Source of the DNA: Limnoperna fortunei
Taxonomy: Eukaryota > Mollusca > Bivalvia > Mytilida > Modiolidae
Assembly (NCBI GenBank): GCA_944474755.1
Contig: OX104124.1
Location: 41,183,342-41,247,341, forward strand
Length of the DNA stretch: 64,000 nt
Direction: 5' to 3'
The translations under genes were made by a program, and so were the position numbers. Positions 12,840 to 22,922 of this stretch are shown one piece after another (the first letter of the stretch is position 1; every line of letters begins with the position of its first letter). Under the pieces are notes generated by a model that worked only from the letters and a program-made list of their open reading frames with translations, was not told where the DNA came from and ran no database searches.

Positions 12840-12948
12840 TGTTTTAACGCCACTTTCAGCAATTTTTCAGCTAAATGACGGAATCCAGTTTTTATTGGGG
12901 GAGGAAGCGGGAGTACCCGGAGAGAACCCCCGACCTGCGGTAGCAGCA
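12840..12948 (-). mobile_element. SINE 3' fragment
   Basis: It carries TTAACGCCACTTTCAGCAAT, then GGAGTACCCGGAGAGAACCC, and stops before the tRNA head. It is a 5'-truncated copy of the local SINE. Confidence 0.75.
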
Positions 12949-13729
12949 AATCGATGGTGAAAGGCAAATAAAATTAGGCAATTAGGCATGGCATTACCAT
13001 TTGGTATGTTATTAAAACCTTAATACTTCGACAAAAACTATTGGGTGATTTGACATTTGCTTTACTCCAATGGGCAGTATCTCAGCTATGTTCAGACTGT
13101 GACGAGAACAAATAATCAACGCAAAAAGGGTAGGACATAGGAATTTGACTTAGGCAATAAATAAATTCCTTGATTCTTATTTTTTTTAATTTGAAGCAGC
13201 CGGATGCAAAAAATTGTACTAAACATATATGAAAATAAAGAATTATAACTACAAAATAGCGGGCGAACAGAGTTCTAGGAATTTGTTTTATTATGGCCTG
13301 AAGTTAATACGTTGTTATTGTTTGTTTTTATCTTCGTTTGTTATTATTATTAACACGGTACTCCATACATGAAACCAAAATTAAATGAGAATCTACTTTA
13401 TTAAAAAAAATTAATTCACCAGCTTATCTTATATTGGTCTAAAATTAGGAATTTATTCCAGGATTTTCGGTCATTCTCGGTTGGGTGGTTCCTGCAATAA
13501 TCTCTGTTTGAATTCAAAAAGCAGTATTTTCTGTAAAACCCACCTTACCAGGTTGTTTAAAGTAAATATAAGTTACGAGAAAATTCCTGTAATTCAGGGC
13601 CAAATTAAGTGCAGTAAATGCTAGTTGTTTTAAGTTGGTTTGGCGCGCCAAAAACAAGATTTAACGTTGGGTTATTTCTGAAATGATGTAATAGTGTATG
13701 TGACGATATGTTATCAGCAGAAGATTCTA

Positions 13730-13879
13730 CTGGGCCCGGTTTCATGAAACATCTCAAATTTGAGGATTTCCTCAACTCGAAAATTGACCAATCAGATTGC
13801 TTGAAAATTCTAATTTGAGGAAAAACTCGGATATTTGAGGAAAATCTCAATTTGAGAAGTTTTATAAAACCAAGGCCAG
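13730..13879. mobile_element. 150-bp MITE flanked by TA
   Basis: The ends CTGGGCCCGGTTTCATGAAA and TTTATAAAACCAAGGCCAG are imperfect inverted repeats. TA flanks both sides (13728-13729, 13880-13881), as for Tc1/mariner-type MITEs. The interior repeats TTTGAGGA-like words in both directions. Confidence 0.7.
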
Positions 13880-14262
13880 TACATTTAACCACCTTCAAAA
13901 AATTATCAATATTTAAGAATTTGGGGAAGTATTTTTTCTGTCTATAAATAAATCACGAGCACCTGGTGCACATTGAATAACCGCGTATTCATGGTATTGG
14001 TTTGTTTTACAGTGAACATCACGCCATAGGATATTATTTTGCTATTTTCATACACAGATAGAATATTACGGCTATTCCTTTAAGTAAAACATCAATTGCC
14101 GTTCGGTTCATTGTTATCAATTAACGCAATATTTGAATAAACTTACGCGTAAATCTCCAATAATAATGCGTGATTTTTCTAAATTAACGTGTAATTAATA
14201 CTTACGCGTTAATAAAGTAATATATCGGGTAATTTTTTATTTGTTACCATTAATGTTTTAAA

Positions 14263-14450
14263 AAAATTGCTGAAAGTGGCGTTAAACATTATTCAAACAA
14301 AATTAACAAATACATGCAGTCATCTTTGAAGATTTCGTTGTTTGTAACAGGCTGTTTTATTGGCTCATAAATTACGCGTCATCAAAGATGACTGCATGTA
14401 TTTGTTAATTATGTTTGAATAATGTTAACGCCACTTTCAGCAATTTTTCA
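14263..14450. repeat. Inverted duplication of SINE tail and its flank
   Basis: Positions 14263-14333 (plus) and about 14378-14450 (minus) are inverted near-copies. They contain the SINE 3' end plus the flanking AATTAACAAATACATGCAGT and CATCTTTGA. About 45 bases separate them. The copy includes unique flank, so it looks like an inverted duplication after insertion, not a second insertion. Confidence 0.7.
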
Positions 14451-14663
14451 GCTATATCATGGCGTCCAGTTTTTATTAAGGGAGGAAGCCGGAGTACCCG
14501 GAGAGAACCCCCGATCTTCGGTAGGAAAACTGGCAATCCTTGTCAATTAAGATTGGAGTCGAGTACATCCTGCCCGCAGTGAGACTCGAACCCGCAACCT
14601 GTGTTGACAGACACGTGATCAATAGTAGACAAACTACTCTAACGACTCGGCCACCGAGGCACT
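14401..14663 (-). mobile_element. Full-length tRNA-derived SINE
   Basis: This is the same family as the copy at 9.2 kb, on the minus strand, with intact box A and box B regions near 14655 and 14600. It is flanked by the 12-bp repeat TGACTGCATGTA (14389-14400 and 14664-14675). Confidence 0.9.
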
Positions 14664-14872
14664 TGACTGCATGTAGGCATTTACATGGATACTAGTTTTC
14701 AGCAACGGCTTCAAGAAACAGTTGATTATTGTTTCAGAATTAGCGAATCAGATACATAAGACGATGGCTTAAGGACTTTTAAAGGAAAGAAAACAAAATC
14801 GTATGGCTACCACTCGAATTTCGGCGATTTTTACTTTATTTAGTTATGTAAACGGAGTGAACTTGTTAATAT

Positions 14873-16240
14873 ATACACCCCGCCATAAGTTAAGCAACAA
14901 CTACAATTTTTTTTCATAATTTAAAAAATCTGAATGAATATTAACTTTGAGTTATTTATGTACTAAAGCCATCATTCGAGCACCGGAAAGTTACTTTAAT
15001 TAACTCCTCAGGTAAATCTTTAAATAGCAAAACCAGTTTGTCATACAGTAGTCGAGCACGCCTAAAGCCTTGTTTTCCTTAAAGATTTAGTGTTCATCTC
15101 CTGGTCTTTTTCGACTTCATCTTTACATTTTTACAATGCCTAGACGGAAATTTAGTGAAGTTGAGAAGTGGCAGATCGTCGGAATGCGTAATAGTGGACA
15201 GAGCATGCGTCAGATAGCACAAAACTTTGGCATTCACTTTAGTATTGTATCCCTGCTACTGAAACGTCATCGAGATAATGGAACTATCCAGGAACGTCCT
15301 AGGTCAGGTCGACCACTAAAAACATCTGAAAGGGAGGATAGAGCACTCGTTCGTGTAGCCAAACGCCAACCGCTTGCCACTGCAAGATATCTTCGTGACG
15401 ATTGGAATATTGCAACCAGAGTTGCCGTTTGAACAGTTAACAGGCTCCTAAACAATGCAAGGTTGAGAGCTCGTCGTCCCTTGAAACGTCCACTGTTGAC
15501 ACAGAGACATCGCCAAGCACGTTTAGAGTGGGCATGATATCTCCGCCATTGGAATGTTCGAAGCTGGAGACAACGAGGCACTGCTTACAGCCAGAACAAT
15601 ATCCTAGGCACTACAGTGTTTGGCGGTGGTGGTGTTACAGTGTGGGGATCGGGCTTTTCGTACGACTGTAAACTGAATCTGTATGTGGTTGATGGGACAA
15701 TGACAGGGCAGAAATATCGAAATGACGTCATTAAAGCTCTTATTGTGCCACATTTTGACAATCTTGCACTTGGTAACAGACCCATCTTTATGGATGACAA
15801 CGCAAGACCTCGCCGAGCTGCAATTGTACGTGATGTTATCGAAAGGGAAGCTATTGAGCATCTTCCATGGCCATCCATGTCACCTGATATGAATCCAATT
15901 GAACATTTGTGGGATATCATTGGCCGTAAAATCAATAACAGAGCACCTGCTTATAAAAATGTCCAAGAACTACGTGTTGCCATTCAAAATGAATGGCAGA
16001 ATTTACCACATGCTACACTTCGTCGTTAAGTCAACAGCATGAGGAGGAGAGTAATGAACTGTACCGGAAGCGTGGTGGTTACACGACTTACTGAGTATTT
16101 TTTGCATTTAACATATTCTTTCACTGAAAGTTGACCTGTGATGATGTGTTTACTTTCAGTTCATGAAATTGAAGTATGCAATCAAACTTATTTTTTGACT
16201 AATGAAAGTTATATTTGCCCTGTTTTTTGTATCTTTGCCG
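14873..16240 (+). mobile_element. Tc1-like element remnant
   Basis: A likely left terminus, ACACCCCGCCATAAGTTAAG, follows TATA at 14871-14875. The right end is eroded: after the transposase only AATGAAAGTTATATTTGCCC loosely mirrors the left subterminal TTAACTTTGAGTTATTTATG. No clean right inverted repeat was found. Confidence 0.55.
15136..16094 (+). pseudogene. Dead Tc1-type transposase
   Basis: It starts at ATG 15136 with two helix-turn-helix regions (MRQIAQNFGIHFSIVSLLLK, RSGRPLKTSEREDRAL) and the GRPR-like hook. It continues in the same frame to FGGGGVTVWGSG, MDDNARPRRA and PDMNPIEHLWD, which hold the second and third acidic residues of the DDE triad. It is broken by TGA at 15430 and 15535, TAA at 16027 and a one-base deletion near 16052; after that the family ending KRGGYTTY reappears up to a stop at 16092. 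A stretch between RSW (about 15567) and QRGTAYSQNN is missing, taking the first catalytic Asp with it. So it cannot make an active enzyme. Confidence 0.9.
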
Positions 16241-16792
16241 AAATTCGTGGTCATACGTTATAGCAATGTTTTACGATTTTGTGACATTTTGTAATTTACC
16301 ATTTTGCTACCTTTGAATGCTTAATCCTTAAGCCGTCACATTGTGTGTCTGCAACAATAATCAAAGGTTTCTTAAACATGTTGAATCCGTTGCAGAAATC
16401 TATCTCTGTCTCCATGAAAACGCCTACTTTGAAGATTTCATGTTTTGTTACAGCCTGTTTCATTGACCCATAAAATTACGCGTAATACATAAAAAAAAAT
16501 TAAATAAAAATTACGCATATATTACTGTATTAACGCGTAAGCATTATTCACGCGTTAATTTTGAAAACTCACGCGTTATTATCTGAGATTTACGTGTAAG
16601 TTTATACAAATAACGCGTTAATTGATAACAATGACGCGTGACTTTTTAGTTTTTACGTGTAAATTTATTTTACGCGTAATTATATCGCGCCAATGACACG
16701 AACGATCATTGATAGTAAAACGTTAACCTGTTTTGTGTGAGAAAATGTTAAGAAATACTGACATTATATGATGATTATATATATAGGAACTT

Positions 16793-17092
16793 CTCGTTAC
16801 TATCATCACATAAGGTACAAAGTCGGACGTTACTATCATTAATCACTGACGTTACTATCATCATTGACAATTTTTTTTAGTCGAATATCTGGCAATAGGA
16901 GCATTGTACAACACAAAATACTTAATACTAATATTCTTCAGAAGTGTAGGCTCAATCTTACAAATAAAATGGTGGTTAAAACGCGAAAGAATCGAACATA
17001 AAGACAAAAAACGATCTTAGCAGTTTTTTCATCTGCCATCTTGGGATGGTAGTAACGTACGTTACTATCATCAGTTTAACACCAGTGATAAT
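16793..17092 (-). mobile_element. GATGATAGTAACG element, copy 2
   Basis: This is the reverse complement of the element at 9.6 kb over its full length, including the GTAACGTACGTTAC palindrome (17046-17063), the middle CTTCAGAAGTGTA stretch and three CGTTACTATCATC words. Homology extends a few bases past the palindrome into CACTGGTGTTAAA in both. Confidence 0.65.
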
Positions 17093-17200
17093 CAACATTG
17101 TACCACAACAGCCTCTTTTTGGCGTAAATGGTGTTTGCCATATAGGTACCGCTAATATCCTTAATGTACTGTAAGTGTCGGAATATTTGCAATAATTAAC

Positions 17201-17336
17201 AGAGGCTGTGGTTTATTGTTGTTTTACCACGGGCTGGTCATTTATGTTGTTATTTTATCACTCGCTATCGATGGGGATAAAATAATATAAATGGATATAC
17301 ATCTCGTGGTAAATCAATGATAAACCACAGCCTCAG
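17201..17336. mobile_element. 136-bp foldback MITE
   Basis: GAGGCTGTGGTTTAT at the left faces ATAAACCACAGCCTC at the right. The inner parts (TTTACCACG / CGTGGTAAA, CATTTATG...TTATTTTATC / GATAAAATAA...AAATG) also pair, so nearly the whole element is one hairpin. Confidence 0.7.
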
Positions 17337-17375
17337 TGGATTATATTTTTTTAATTAAATTGATATCTATCATAC

Positions 17376-17472
17376 CTTTAATATTCATCAGTCTTGATGT
17401 CTGCTCCAAAATACACTTCACTTCTTCTAAGTGGTCATGTATTTTTTTCTGCTGTCCGTGCGACTGCCCAAC
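17376..17472 (-). CDS. Candidate downstream exon
   Basis: It follows acceptor TTGCATTCAG and ends AAAG|GTATGA. Its long open frame is VGQSHGQQKKIHDHLEEVKC then ILEQTSRLMNIK, but that frame is not the one handed on by the preceding exon. Confidence 0.35.
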
Positions 17473-19863
17473 CTGAATGCAAATAATTGACAACAGTGTA
17501 CTAACAAAACATGAAAACGCTGAACTAAACTCCTGTTGTAAATGACTTGTATCAAGATATATTTTCTAGTATGGTGTATTTAAACGTTACATCATGGCCG
17601 TTTCTTATTCACAATTTAAACTGTTTAGAAATATATTTTCTAGTCATTCAAGGTCACACATTTGTTAATTACCTGCAACCATTCCTATACGCTGATTTCC
17701 CGGATTGATTTTATCACTCTGGCGTTCTTCGTATAACATAGTGTTAAGTTTCCTAAGTTTATTGATTTGACCAACCGTGGTTGGCCTCCAGATGTACACT
17801 TTTACTTCAGTGTTGATCAGCTGAAGTTGCATTATGTCGACCATTTTGAAAAGAGCTGCCAAGTCTTTAGAAAGGTCTAGGATCCTGTTCTGTTTATTCT
17901 TACGTAATCGACTTGTCAATGCTATAAAAAAGTTAAATATACTACATGTCTAAGTTCCTTACGAGATATAATTAAATTAACGTTTTTCGTACATTTACTG
18001 TCAAATTAAATGATAAAAATGAAAAAGTTCAAACTATGACTGCCTCTGAACATAATAGCTTTAAAAAAGTTGCAGATGTGGAAAAATTTTGTAACACTTG
18101 CCATCGATATCTGACGTTATCGCGTCAACCTGCCATCTGTAGTGTTCCATTATTATTGTTACTGTGTTCAACTCTGAGATGGAATGTTAATATTGTTGTT
18201 ACTATTTAGATCAGCTCTACATCTACAGTGTCATGTCCAAGAATCCTCTGCCGCCCATTGCTTTTTTTGGGGGTGTGACCACGCAAAGTTATTAAGTTTT
18301 TAAGACTGAAGTTATTTTCATGCAAATAATCATTTTAATTGATTAGTTTGTCATTATAATTTTATTGATTGATTGATTTTGGTTGATTGCTCGACTGAGT
18401 GATTGAATGTAATCCACAACTGCATCAAACTTTTACGCTACATTCGACACATGTCCAATTAATAGTTTATTAATTTGTTATTTCACTGACCATACTATAA
18501 TGTGGATGCTCTATACCCACCTTAACCAGTTTGGAATATTCCACATTTATTGTTTTGTCTTGTGGAACAAATATGCAATAGCTATGTAGCAGATAAGTTG
18601 CAGCTTTCTGGAGTTAAGCCACTGTTGGAAGGAAGTAAGAAACTGGAAAAACAATGAAAGAGACAGAACAGAAAAAAGGAATACAGTTAGATTCATGTCA
18701 TATGTTAAACGACGGAAATAATGGGAACAGATAAAATGTCCACAATGCACAGAGAAAAATGATGTAATTTTATATACTTGATTAAAATGAAACAGGAAAA
18801 AATGAATAAAATGAATAAAGTGGATTATAATTCCGCCATCTTTTTAATAGCTATGAACCGACAGACAGTACAACACCAAACAGTCGGATGAGCTAACATT
18901 TCATATGTTATGTTTCGAGGGTTTTTTTTGTTTTTTTTAAAAGGTTTTTTTTTCTTTTCTTTTTTTTCTTTTGGATTTGACTGTTTACGTTCAGCAATGA
19001 CTAAGCTAGAGTATCACGTCAAGTTTGTATTTGCGGAGGAATCTGGCGTATCAGTAAACAAATTCGTGACCTTCGGCAGGAAAACTGGCCTATTTTTTAC
19101 TTTATGGGACCTACCACCTACATGTACATTTACTACTACTATAATAACCCTATAACCTTACCGTGTGATGATTTGGGTCCTCTAAATGATATAGGTCCCC
19201 GAAAGTAAAATTAGGCACGTATGTTGAGAACTTTACTTACAATCAAAGCACTTATGATACCATCAAACATCCACGGATTCGTTGATTCCGTTATCTCAAT
19301 TACGATCAGGGTTAAACATCTTGAAATTAAATTCAAAAACTCAACCAGCACTTTGATCTTCCATAATTAAATATGGCTTCACATTTCCACCTGGAAAAAA
19401 TAAAAATGAAAACATAACATTTAATAAATTTGTTTATTTTTATCTGATCTTATCTGCGCAATAAATAAGGAATAAAACTTTTGAGGGAAAAGGACGAAAT
19501 GTTTTCTTCAATTATATTTATTTTACAGACTTTACCTTAAATCGAAAGATTTAAGGTAAAGAGCAGTGCAGTCCTATAAAAGAGATGTACCGTTTTGCTA
19601 AATTATGCGACCATGTTTAATGTTATGTCAATATCTTACCATTTGCTATTTACTCTAACGTGTATGTTAAAAAGCGATTATTTACCTTAGAGTACACATA
19701 ACCTCGCATAGAAGAGGCAAAAATCCAACTGTATCCCGGATCCGCTTGCACTTTAGTGGTCCGGAAGTGCACTGACGACTCGTGAAACAACCTGACACAA
19801 ACACAAAGCTCAAAATAAGACCAAGCAGGAAATGAGCATTACGCCCTCTACCTGCTTCGCCAT
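17376..19863 (-). CDS. Possible multi-exon gene, function unknown
   Basis: Reading the minus strand: ATG at 19863 (MAKQ, then CAG|GTAGAG), a possible exon 19357-19241 (39 open codons, KVLVEFLNLISRCLTLIVIE, strong donor ATT|GTAAGT, weak acceptor), a convincing exon 17921-17673 and a further piece 17472-17376. The encoded parts look helical or coiled-coil; no family is recognised. The phases between the middle pieces do not all agree, so an exon is missing, the model is wrong, or the gene is decaying. Two ETS-type CCGGAAGT sites lie just upstream. Treat as a locus to test, not a finished model. Confidence 0.3.
17673..17921 (-). CDS. Candidate internal exon, helical protein
   Basis: The acceptor TTTTTTATAG and donor GCAG|GTAATT bound 249 bases open in one frame only: LTSRLRKNKQNRILDLSKDL, then ALFKMVDIMQLQLINTEVKV, YIWRPTTVGQ, KLRKLNTMLYEERQ. 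Heptad-like Leu/Ile spacing suggests helices. Joined to the next piece in phase, it meets TGA after 12 codons. If the A7 run at 17446-17452 had six bases, the frame would continue into HDHLEEVKCILEQTSRLMNI. Confidence 0.45.
18235..18268 (+). repeat. GTCC-AGAATCCTCTGCC repeat copy
   Basis: This is a single copy of the motif forming the hairpin at 25.9 kb, again followed by a run of T. Confidence 0.45.
19761..19768 (+). promoter_or_regulatory. ETS-type site, opposite strand
   Basis: This is CCGGAAGT within the same GC-richer patch (19740-19930) as the minus-strand site. No gene start is seen on the plus side. Confidence 0.25.
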
Positions 19864-19888
19864 TTTATCGTTACTATATTGCCACAAG

Positions 19889-19896
19889 ACTTCCGG
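19889..19896 (-). promoter_or_regulatory. ETS-type site
   Basis: CCGGAAGT on the minus strand lies about 26 bases upstream of the ATG at 19863. A second copy on the plus strand is at 19761-19768. Such sites are typical of TATA-less animal promoters. Confidence 0.35.
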
Positions 19897-20340
19897 TTCC
19901 TTTCCGAAACACAATCTCTTCAAAAAGGGGTGTAGAGAGAGGTTCAGGAAAATGCTAAGTGAGCATGTTTATATATTTAGTTAGTTGTTATTTGTTTCTG
20001 CTTTTTATTTATCACTGATATTTTTGTTTCTGAAACCCAATTTTTATGTATTTTGTAACAGACTGTACATAAAGTATGCAAAAAATACATGTAGGAATAT
20101 GGTATCAAATAATGTGTGTGAAATAACATACTGCTAACCATCATAGTTAGAACAGAATGTATCAACGTAATAAGAACCAGAACACAATACTATTACCATT
20201 CCTTTTCGTCTGACCACAGTTGGAGTATGTAATATTTAACCACTAAATATACCCAAATTGAAAAATCCACCTGTATATTAACTAAAACATTATAATCACA
20301 TGGTAAAGGTCATTAATAACACTACGCAGGTTGCTTGATT

Positions 20341-20530
20341 TGTTTAACGCCCCTTTTAGCAATTTGTTAGCTATATCATGGTCCGGAGTATCAGGAGAAA
20401 ACTCCTGACCTTTGGTAGGAAAACTGGCAATCCTTGTCAATTAAGATTGGCGGCGAGCGCATCCCGCTCGCACTAGACAGACCACGTGATCAATAGTAGA
20501 CGAACTACCATAACAACTCGGCCACATGGG
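20341..20530 (-). mobile_element. Divergent SINE copy
   Basis: It runs from TTTAACGCC to CAACTCGGCCACA on the plus strand, i.e. tail to head of the same SINE, with internal deletions. Confidence 0.7.
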
Positions 20531-20771
20531 ACAAGAAGTAATCAATATATATATTCCTGCTTATGCATGGGTTGCATCTTGTTTTCAACGTTAGTATCTC
20601 ACAGATTAGACTGCATCACATTTCCTTCTCCACTGCACTGAAACCGATACATCGACGTGAGAAATGACACGTGTATCGTATGTTCCAAATGAAAGCATAA
20701 ATACTCCTTTTAAGATCTAACATCCATACAGATTGAGAACGGCTTTGCTTCACACAAATTTAAGTGTTTAA

Positions 20772-21180
20772 CTTCTTGCACTGGGACCATACTGGGATGG
20801 TTCCCAGTGCTCGACCCACAGAGCATCCCAGCACGTCTTCTTGTTGCGCGGTTGTCAGGTCATAATACGTAGGCCTAGCCGCGGACCGTACGTAGTGGGT
20901 AACGTGTTTGGAGAGTGCCACATTCTTTGCTCGATAAAGACACCTTTTATAGATTTTGAAAAGAGTATGCTTACTGTAGCCGCTACAAAGTGCTAAATTC
21001 TCCGCCCCTAACCAATACTCCATACTTTTCCAGCGGCTGTCAAAATTGTGTTCCCTATGTCACATCCCGCCCCCTTTTCAGTTGATTTATCGTTTATTAA
21101 CTTTTTGCGTCCTGAATATAGCTGAAATATATTACTCGCTAGATGTAAAAGCAAACATTCAATCAATCAATCAATCAGTC
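20772..21180 (-). repeat. VGRALGT-type repeat, copy 2
   Basis: The minus strand starts at a GATT run (21180 down), then ATATTTCAGCTATATTCAGG, GTAGCGGCTACAGTAAGC and ends CATCCCAGTATGGTCCCAG. One frame is open for 87 residues (IYKRCLYRAKNVALSKHVTH ... VGRALGTIPVWSQ). The GATT-plus-CAGCTATATTCAGG end looks like an inverted SINE tail, so this is probably a SINE-like repeat read backwards. Confidence 0.6.
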
Positions 21181-22137
21181 AATACAATGTCATATCACGG
21201 CTTAGAATTTATATTCCATTAGAACCATAATTTTTACATAAATGCCCCATATTTTGTATAAGCAAAATAGAATTGTTCTAAAAATATTCCTTTTACCTTA
21301 ATGATAATTAAGAGTTTCGCTCTTTTTATTATGTTAATTTCTTGAATGTCAAACGCCGACGTTTGCAGAACTGCACTTGGACCCTTTGCTTACTTGATGT
21401 CATCTGTAGCTATCCTGTAATTAGTTTTAAAAATGTCTTGCTGAAAACAAAACAAAGTTGACCACCTGATTCATTTATAAATATATTTTTTGTTAATATC
21501 CCAGTATTTATTCATTTAACTCGGCAAATTTCTTGTGTCAAGCGTTTTGAAGCAAATTTGAAAATAGATGACATAGATAATATACGAAAAACGTTCGCGG
21601 ATTGCGTTCTTTCCATTGAACACAATATTCGTGTATGCTGGTCAAATTGAATATACAGAGACATATAATTACATGTCTCTGGAATATAGTATATTTTTTT
21701 TGTAACCTTTTATGAAGTAAAGAGGGTCAAAAATACAAATCAGTTATAAATACTCAGTAGATGCTCAAAAATTATGCTTGCTTAGCTTTAATAAACGGTG
21801 GTCGGTATTTCTGGTAGCCCGAACCCGAACCCGAGACAAAATCCCCGAGACGGAAATCGACTTTATTGAATTACTTAGTTATTTGACAACATTTTCACGA
21901 ACTATTGGAAAGATATAAGAAGCTTGTGATATTGAATCATTACGTTTTAGCCAAAATGTAACAAAACGTATATTTATGAAAATATTGCAATTTTTTGTCT
22001 CGTAGGTCGGTATTTCGGGTATGCCGAGATGTAAAGGGAAGTAACTCAAGTCCGGTGATAAGTATTTATTGAACTAACAGTGTTATTACAATGATATTGA
22101 AAAAAACAAAATACAAAAAAAAGAATGAATTTCAAGG

Positions 22138-22220
<83 letters not shown>
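22138..22220 (+). repeat. TAA/AAT microsatellite
   Basis: About 27 uninterrupted AAT triplets. It produces spurious poly-Ile and poly-Tyr frames. It lies inside the 2.6-kb TIR element, upstream of the SGNH promoter. Confidence 0.95.
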
Positions 22221-22221
<1 letters not shown>

Positions 22222-22610
22222 CATTAATAATATTATAAAAAAATATATAAATAAATACGGACATGACGGAAGCACATGAACCTTGTTTTGACAATAATTA
22301 AAAGGATGGTCAATATTTTCAATTTGACAATAACTAATTATAAGGTAGTTGTTTTCTATGATTACACAAACACTGACTATAATTGACAGTTTTCACACCT
22401 ATTAATTGTCAAAGAAAAAGTTGCTGTTATAAATATTTTATGTGAGGGTAATTCTGGCAATGAAATAATGAAATACGTTTAAATGCGGTTATAAAAATGA
22501 CAAGTGTTCCATCCAATATATTGCTGGCTTCGGAACTGCAATTAAAGCTGTTGTTATAATCAGGGTCTTTAATTAGTGTTGGAGAGGTGTTAAATTAGCT
22601 TTCTTTGACC

Positions 22611-22620
22611 TATATATAAA
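22611..22620 (+). promoter_or_regulatory. TATA box of SGNH gene
   Basis: TATATATAAA lies 55 bases upstream of the exon 1 ATG. That would place a transcription start near 22640-22645 and a 5' UTR of about 30 bases. It is inside the inverted-repeat element, so the element would supply the promoter. Confidence 0.5.
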
Positions 22621-22674
22621 TTCCAAATTTCAAGTTCATCAAATATTTACTTTTGATGCACTGTTACTGTCATA

Positions 22675-22922
22675 ATGTCCGTACTAGTTACTGGTCATTC
22701 ACAGACAAAGTATTTGTCTCAATACCTGCCAGCAGGTTATACCGTCTCCTCGCATAGTGGTTATCGCATTTCGCAACTGTGGCAAAAGATTTGTTCACTG
22801 GTTTCACGGTTTACCTATATTGTTCTGGTTATCGGTGCCAACGACATGTCATCAAATTCCTCTTCAGTTATTCTTCAGAATTTTCAGACACTGATTAACA
22901 AAATTCGTAAACAGCATCCGAG
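22675..22922 (+). CDS. Exon 1: N-terminal SGNH hydrolase half
   Basis: The ATG is at 22675 and the frame stays open to the donor AG|GTAAGC at 22923 (phase 2). It encodes blocks I and III of an SGNH fold: the VTGHSQ turn, then SSHSGYRISQLW, then IVLVIGANDMS, then a helix ILQNFQTLINKIRKQHPR. Related SGNH-like domains occur in free-standing mollusc proteins and as esterase domains in CR1-type LINE ORF1 proteins. Here there is no reverse transcriptase nearby and there is a clean splice donor. The exon lies wholly inside the 21797-24373 inverted-repeat unit. Confidence 0.75.

Larger units (their letters stand above)
14109..16633. repeat. Inverted ACGCGTAA-rich arms bracketing SINE and Tc1
   Basis: The left arm 14109-14235 and right arm 16509-16633 are inverted copies sharing the order TTGTTATCAATTAACGC, AAACTTACGCGTAAATCT, AATAATGCGTGA, TTACGCGTTAATA. 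The right arm continues with further ACGCGTAA and ACGTGTAA words to about 16680. A direct repeat (GATTTC.TGTTTTGT.ACAG then CATAAA-TTACGCGT) also occurs at 14332-14379 and 16435-16482. It may be a larger DNA element into which the SINE and Tc1 inserted. Confidence 0.55.

Noticed and set aside
9165..14663. tRNA genes at SINE heads
   Set aside because: Box A and B are present, but the cloverleaf is not intact and the sequences continue into SINE bodies.
22046..22294. Poly-Tyr and poly-Ile open frames
   Set aside because: They are translations of an AAT triplet microsatellite.
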